Origin: Bacillota bacterium
Lineage (GTDB): Bacteria > Bacillota > Clostridia > Peptostreptococcales > Anaerovoracaceae
Reading direction: 5' to 3'
Length of the DNA: 9,841 nucleotides
Assembly (NCBI GenBank): GCA_029266295.1
Contig: JAQSXD010000260.1
Location: forward strand, 1-9,841
Shown here: one piece after another, positions 5,867 through 9,841 of the stretch
Layout: each line of letters begins with the position of its first letter
How positions within the stretch are numbered: the first letter of the stretch is position 1
Program-made: the position numbers and the translations under genes
The notes under the pieces: generated by a model
The model's database searches: none
Told to the model about the DNA's origin: nothing
What the model saw: the letters and a program-made list of their open reading frames with translations, nothing else

Positions 5867-7135
5867 ATGAGTAAAATAAATCTGGACATCCTGATTTTAT
5901 ATAATAACATCAGAAGCGATATGCTAGTTCAGGCAGCGGTTAAAATATTTAATGAATTTGATTACCATGAATATATTTCCTACATGGAGGCCGAATATTA
6001 TCAGATTCAGAGAGGGCTTCTTGAAACGGCAGACGATGCAGGGATTGAAGGCACTTATTGGCAAAATTATATTTGCAGATTGATAGCCGAAAGTGAGAAC
6101 CGATTCAGCTTATTATCGGAAAAGGGTCACATTGACGAGAATATTCGCGCGTTGGCTCTCCGTGAAACCGATGTGCTAAAAAAACTGTACCAACTTGAAT
6201 GGGAAAGAGTAGGGAAGATTTTTCTTGACTCGGATACTGCGGTTTGCACCATGAAAATGACGGGAAAGAGCAGACCGGGAACAAACCGTAATGTATTAAA
6301 GGACGCGCTTGAACAGAGTGATCAGCAAGCGACGGTTGAAGGACTTCGGGCGTATTATGAAAAGTATGGCTGTGGTATCTTTGAAAGCTATCAGGCATTT
6401 GTATGGGATGATGGTCTCGTAGGTGTCAGAAACTACGACAAAATTACGTTCGAGCAGTTAGTGGGATATGACAGGCAGAAGGAAGCACTCATTGAAAACA
6501 CGGAGTTCTTCATAAAAAACTACAAAGCCAATAACGTATTGCTGAGCGGTGACCGGGGGACCGGAAAATCTTCCTGCGTAAAAGCGCTTTTAAACAGATT
6601 TGCCAGTGACAAATTGAAGTTGATTTCACTGAATAAGAACAATGTGGATCATCTTTATCGTATTATTGAAATGACGGCGGATCGAGGGTGTAAATTTATT
6701 ATTTTTATCGATGATCTTTCCTTTGATGAGACGGAGCTTGGCTATAAACACTTTAAATCCGTCATTGACGGAGGCGTGGAGGCACAGCCTTCTAATATTC
6801 TGATCTATGTAACCTCGAACCGAAGAAATATCATTAAAGAGACTTGGTGGGACAGGGGGGACAACGGCGAAGTTCATGGCAACGATGGAATGCAGGAACG
6901 GCTCTCTCTTGCTGACCGATTTGGACTGGTTATTACCTACACATCGCCGGATAAAAAAGAATATCTTGAAATCGTTAGAGGGTTGGCGCTTCAGGAAGGG
7001 CTTTCTGTTAGCGAAGAAGTATTAACAGAGGAAGCCGTTCGCTGGGATGCGCGGCAGACCGGCAGATCCGGAAGATCGGCAAGGCAATTTGTAAATCATA
7101 TTCACGCAAAAACGATGAATCGCGCCGATCAATAA
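5867..7135 (+). CDS. AAA+ family ATPase of the DUF815 type, function unassigned
   Basis: The 422-residue protein has an N-terminal, mostly helical region (about 1-190) of unknown role, then an ATPase domain from about 195. 'VGYDRQKEALIENT' precedes Walker A GDRGTGKSS with Lys234. Walker B reads FIIFIDD with Asp282 and Asp283. 'VTSNRRNI' is a sensor-1-like Asn, and 'ERLSLADRFG' and 'GRSGRSARQF' supply the late arginines expected for an arginine finger or sensor 2. This arrangement is that of the DUF815 group of bacterial ATPases, whose substrate is not established. There is no signal peptide or membrane span, so it is cytoplasmic. ATG at 5867 follows AAAGGAG (5854-5860) by six bases; a TTG at 5837 lies upstream of that site and is rejected. 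The M50 protease gene follows after 16 bases, suggesting co-expression, but no functional link is shown. Confidence 0.85.
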   Translation: MSKINLDILILYNNIRSDMLVQAAVKIFNEFDYHEYISYMEAEYYQIQRGLLETADDAGIEGTYWQNYICRLIAESENRFSLLSEKGHIDENIRALALRETDVLKKLYQLEWERVGKIFLDSDTAVCTMKMTGKSRPGTNRNVLKDALEQSDQQATVEGLRAYYEKYGCGIFESYQAFVWDDGLVGVRNYDKITFEQLVGYDRQKEALIENTEFFIKNYKANNVLLSGDRGTGKSSCVKALLNRFASDKLKLISLNKNNVDHLYRIIEMTADRGCKFIIFIDDLSFDETELGYKHFKSVIDGGVEAQPSNILIYVTSNRRNIIKETWWDRGDNGEVHGNDGMQERLSLADRFGLVITYTSPDKKEYLEIVRGLALQEGLSVSEEVLTEEAVRWDARQTGRSGRSARQFVNHIHAKTMNRADQ

Positions 7136-7151
7136 TAAAACAAAAGGAGAA

Positions 7152-7880
7152 ATGAGATTGAGATTAATACGTAGCAACCCACTTGCGGTGTTTTTTCTTC
7201 TATACATGGCATATCAGTCATTTATGAGCGGACAATTTGATAACCCTTCAAGCTGGTTTATGACAAAACTATATCTTTTACCTGCAATTCTGATTGGCCT
7301 TTCTTTCCACGAGTTCGCCCATGCAGCAGCGGCGTACGCATTGGGAGATCAAACTCCAAAGCTTCAGGGCAGAGTCACCATCAATCCAATTGCCCATGTA
7401 GATCCCTTTGGATTCATTGCGCTGATTTTTATCGGCTTTGGTTGGGGAAGACCAGTGCAGGTAAATCCTATGAACTTTAAAAATATGAGAAGAGATGGGA
7501 TCATCGTCGATCTGGCAGGAGTCACAATGAATTTTATACTTGCAATCCTCTTTGCAGGTGTATTCAAATTATTAATTCTATGGAATCCGGCATTTATGGG
7601 AACGTATATGGGAAGTGTAATCGTCGAATTGATCTACAATATTATCATGATCAATATCGTTCTGATGCTGTTCAACTTGCTCCCAGTGCCACCCCTTGAC
7701 GGTTTCGGCATCATAACAGAAGTTTTTGATCTCCGCAAAAGATCGTTTTATTATCAGCTTTATAATAATGGATTTGTAATACTGCTGCTGCTGATGATGT
7801 TTGATATAACAGAAAAGGTTTTGGTGCCTGCGGTAAGCTTTGTTTTGAGATTTGTTTTTAGTATCTATGGATTAGCTTAA
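7152..7880 (+). CDS. Site-2-type (M50) intramembrane zinc metalloprotease
   Basis: The 242-residue membrane protein has about five or six hydrophobic spans. The zinc-binding motif HEFAH (His53, Glu54, His57) lies in a span, and the third ligand motif PPLDGF with Asp183 lies in a later span, as in S2P-family proteases that cleave within membranes. 'NPIAHVDPFG' and 'FGWGRPVQVNP' are conserved in the short, PDZ-less bacterial YwhC-like branch. Length fits that branch, and no PDZ or CBS domain is present. The start is ambiguous: AAGGAG at 7144-7149 is only two bases from ATG 7152 but eight bases from an in-frame TTG at 7158, which would remove two residues. It follows the AAA+ ATPase gene by 16 bases and is probably on the same transcript. 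Its natural substrate is unknown; I see no cognate anti-sigma factor gene in the window. Confidence 0.9.
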   Translation: MRLRLIRSNPLAVFFLLYMAYQSFMSGQFDNPSSWFMTKLYLLPAILIGLSFHEFAHAAAAYALGDQTPKLQGRVTINPIAHVDPFGFIALIFIGFGWGRPVQVNPMNFKNMRRDGIIVDLAGVTMNFILAILFAGVFKLLILWNPAFMGTYMGSVIVELIYNIIMINIVLMLFNLLPVPPLDGFGIITEVFDLRKRSFYYQLYNNGFVILLLLMMFDITEKVLVPAVSFVLRFVFSIYGLA

Positions 7881-7948
7881 GCCTTCCGCGGTCACCTGTG
7901 CGCACGCTCCATAGCAGCGGTGCATCCTTTGGCCGGGAAAGAACGATG
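7881..7948. other. Non-coding stretch after the M50 gene
   Basis: More GC-rich than the surroundings, with a short palindrome GTGCGCAC at 7898-7905 and CCGCGG at 7886-7891. It has no U-tract terminator and no gene. The CIRCE hairpin downstream, followed by T-rich sequence, may act as the 3' end of the M50 transcript. Confidence 0.3.
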
Positions 7949-7951
7949 AAA

Positions 7952-7978
7952 TTAGCACTCTTTATATGAGAGTGCTAA
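7952..7978. promoter_or_regulatory. CIRCE element (HrcA operator) upstream of clpB
   Basis: TTAGCACTC (7952-7960), nine-base spacer, GAGTGCTAA (7970-7978): an exact match to the CIRCE consensus, the binding site of the heat-shock repressor HrcA. It is known mainly from groESL and dnaK operons; here it lies 74 bases before clpB. Flanking AAA and TTT extend the stem to twelve pairs with a following T run, so in RNA it would also look like a terminator for the upstream gene. No CtsR-type GGTCAAA repeat was seen nearby. Confidence 0.95.
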
Positions 7979-7986
7979 TTTTTATG

Positions 7987-8015
7987 TTTAAATCAGGAGG
8001 CTGGTGGTATATAAT
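7987..8015 (+). promoter_or_regulatory. Probable clpB promoter
   Basis: TTTAAA (7987-7992), 17-base spacer, TATAAT (8010-8015). The -10 is perfect and the -35 matches four of six. Transcription would begin near 8022, giving a leader of about 30 bases that contains the clpB ribosome binding site. CIRCE would then sit eight bases upstream of the -35 rather than over the promoter or in the leader, where it is usually found. The spacer also contains AGGAGG (7995-8000), which is not followed by a plausible gene. Confidence 0.5.
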
Positions 8016-8052
8016 GAAAGTAATCCATGTAGAATAACGAGGGGGTGTTTCT

Positions 8053-9841
8053 ATGAATTTCGAGAAATTTACACAAAACGCGCAGTCAGCAGTAATGGAC
8101 TGCCAAAATATAGGGGTACAGGAAGGGCATCAACAGTTGGACGGTGAACACTTGCATCTGGCGTTGATGCTGCAGCAGGATGGTTTGATTCCGAAGCTCA
8201 TCAATTTAATGGAAGCAAACAGCGGGGAGATTGCCTCTGAGCTTCAGGGGGAATTAGATCGGCTTCCAAAGGTTCAGGGCGGAAACGATAATATGTATTC
8301 GTCCAGAAGGTTGAATCAGCTGCTGCTTCGAGCAGAGAAGATTGCGTCTGATTTTAAGGACGAGTATACCAGTGTAGAACATTTGTATCTTGCACTTCTG
8401 GAAGAAAAGAATACGCCATCCAGCCGTATCTTCAGAAAGTACAATATTACCAAAGAGGGATTCCTGCAGGCACTGTCCAAAGTTAGGGGAAATCAGAGAG
8501 TTACAAGTCAAAACCCAGAGGATAATTACGAGGCTCTGAACAAATACGGAAGAGACTTGGTTGAACTGGCTGCCCAAGGAAAGCTGGATCCTGTCATAGG
8601 CAGGGACTCCGAGATCCGTCATACCATACAGATTTTATCCAGAAGAACCAAGAACAATCCGGTGCTCATCGGCGAGCCTGGTGTGGGCAAAACTGCCGTT
8701 GTAGAGGGGCTTGCACAGAGAATTTTAAACGGAGATGTGCCGGAAGGACTGAAGGACAAGACGATCTATGCGCTGGATATGGGGGCGCTTATCGCAGGGG
8801 CAAAATTTAGAGGAGAATTCGAAGAGCGGCTGAAGTCGGTTCTGAATGAGATTGAGAAGTCCGAAGGAAGAATTATCCTGTTCATCGATGAAATACACAA
8901 TATTGTAGGTGCAGGCAAAGCGGAAGGTTCCATGGATGCGGGGAATCTGCTGAAGCCCAAATTAGCCAGGGGAGAGCTTCATTGTATCGGAGCGACAACC
9001 CTGGATGAATACCGGAAAAATATTGAGAAAGACGCGGCGCTGGAACGGAGATTCCAAAAAATTCTTGTGGATCAGCCTACGGTGGAAGATACTATATCAA
9101 TATTACGTGGTTTAAAGGAGCGTTTTGAAATTCATCATGGTGTCAGAATAACGGATCATGCACTAATTGCCTGCGCAACACTTTCGGAACGATATATTAG
9201 TGATCGTTTCCTGCCGGATAAGGCGATTGATCTTATGGATGAGGCGGCTTCGAAAATTCGTACAGAGATTGACAGCATGCCTGCAGAGCTGGATGAGATT
9301 GCACGAAAGATAATGCAGCTGGAAATTGAAAAACAGGCACTTGGTAAGGAGACAGACAGTGGCTCAAAAGTCAGATTAGAGCACATTGAAAGAGAGCTTT
9401 CGGAACTGAAGGAAGAGAATTCAGCCATGAGAGCACAGTGGGAAAATGAAAAGAAGTCGATCACGGATCTGAAGGGTACCAAGCAGCAGATCGAGGATGT
9501 GAAGCTTCAAATTGAAGATGCAGAACGAAAATATGATTTAGAAAAGCTTGCAAAACTGAAATACGGAACCCTTCCGGAACTTGAGAAACGATTGGCAGCT
9601 GAAATGGAGCTAAACGAAGGAGCAAAAGAGAAACGGCTGCTGAAAGAAGAGGTTACGGAAGAGGAAATCGCTGAGGTGGTCTCCAACTGGACTGGGATTC
9701 CTGTCAGTAAGCTGGTTGAAGCAGAGAAGGAAAAACTTCTCCGTCTGGGAGAAGTTCTTCATCAAAGGGTAATCGGGCAGGAGGATGCAGTTACAGCTGT
9801 CTCAGAGGCAGTTCTGCGGGCAAGAGCCGGCCTGAAAGATG
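8053..9841 (+). CDS. clpB: ATP-dependent disaggregase ClpB (3' truncated by the window edge)
   Basis: Hsp100 hexamer that extracts polypeptides from aggregates with DnaK. The frame stays open from 8053 to the window end, 596 codons of roughly 860 expected. An N-terminal Clp repeat domain (about 1-145) precedes the first ATPase domain, with Walker A GEPGVGKT (Lys213) and Walker B 'ILFIDEIHN' (Glu280). 'GATTLDEYRKNIEKDAALERRFQ' is the ClpB-type stretch with the arginine finger. A coiled-coil middle domain spans about 405-525, rich in Glu, Lys and Leu; its length marks ClpB rather than ClpC or ClpA. The final residues, including 'VSNWTGIPVSKL' and 'RVIGQEDAV', enter the second ATPase domain, whose Walker motifs lie outside the window. 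ATG at 8053 follows AGGGGGTG (8040-8047) by five bases. CIRCE upstream implies HrcA-controlled heat induction. Confidence 0.97.
   Translation, partial: MNFEKFTQNAQSAVMDCQNIGVQEGHQQLDGEHLHLALMLQQDGLIPKLINLMEANSGEIASELQGELDRLPKVQGGNDNMYSSRRLNQLLLRAEKIASDFKDEYTSVEHLYLALLEEKNTPSSRIFRKYNITKEGFLQALSKVRGNQRVTSQNPEDNYEALNKYGRDLVELAAQGKLDPVIGRDSEIRHTIQILSRRTKNNPVLIGEPGVGKTAVVEGLAQRILNGDVPEGLKDKTIYALDMGALIAGAKFRGEFEERLKSVLNEIEKSEGRIILFIDEIHNIVGAGKAEGSMDAGNLLKPKLARGELHCIGATTLDEYRKNIEKDAALERRFQKILVDQPTVEDTISILRGLKERFEIHHGVRITDHALIACATLSERYISDRFLPDKAIDLMDEAASKIRTEIDSMPAELDEIARKIMQLEIEKQALGKETDSGSKVRLEHIERELSELKEENSAMRAQWENEKKSITDLKGTKQQIEDVKLQIEDAERKYDLEKLAKLKYGTLPELEKRLAAEMELNEGAKEKRLLKEEVTEEEIAEVVSNWTGIPVSKLVEAEKEKLLRLGEVLHQRVIGQEDAVTAVSEAVLRARAGLKD

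Noticed and set aside
7995..8037. AGGAGG followed by a seven-codon frame MKVIHVE ending just before the clpB ribosome binding site
   Set aside because: Could be a leader peptide, but the spacing from AGGAGG to ATG is 13 bases, and the likely transcription start (near 8022) lies downstream of its ATG at 8014. Chance is the simpler explanation.

Overview
The window looks like an ordinary chromosomal segment of a low-to-mid GC, probably spore-forming and anaerobic member of the Firmicutes, most likely Clostridia. The evidence is strong AGGAGG-type ribosome binding sites, TTGATA-N17-TATAAT promoter architecture, a perfect CIRCE element in front of clpB, and a signal-less multi-LysM protein of the kind associated with spore coats. 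I saw no rRNA, tRNA, CRISPR array, insertion sequence, phage gene or defence island. I cannot name a genus from the sequence alone.

Layout from left to right: (1) The end of a polar amino acid ABC transporter operon, with permease (123-935) and ATPase (937-1743) one base apart. The solute-binding protein is presumably upstream of the window. The operon is followed by two consecutive hairpins, the second a textbook terminator. (2) glyA (2007-3248), serine hydroxymethyltransferase, with its own near-consensus sigma-A promoter. A perfect 17-bp palindrome lies in the promoter spacer and is a candidate operator. (3) Convergent to glyA, and sharing a bidirectional-type terminator with it, is a 787-residue LysM repeat protein on the minus strand (3373-5736). 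It has six LysM modules separated by Met/Thr/Pro, Cys/Pro and Lys/Pro low-complexity linkers. (4) Divergent from it are a DUF815-type AAA+ ATPase (5867-7135) and, 16 bases later, an M50/site-2-type membrane metalloprotease (7152-7880), probably one transcript. (5) clpB (8053 to the window edge, 3' truncated) is preceded by CIRCE, pointing to HrcA control of a ClpB disaggregase.

The transporter, GlyA and ClpB are housekeeping functions. The least ordinary item is the LysM protein. It lacks an export signal, carries a dense cysteine cluster, and is built from short DNA repeats that could vary in number between strains. Its best reading is a mother-cell-made spore coat or cortex-associated protein, which is inference. 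The AAA+/M50 pair has no assigned job. Regulatory details worth checking are the glyA palindrome, the position of CIRCE upstream of the best clpB promoter candidate rather than overlapping it, and a hairpin two bases before the ribosome binding site of the AAA+ gene.
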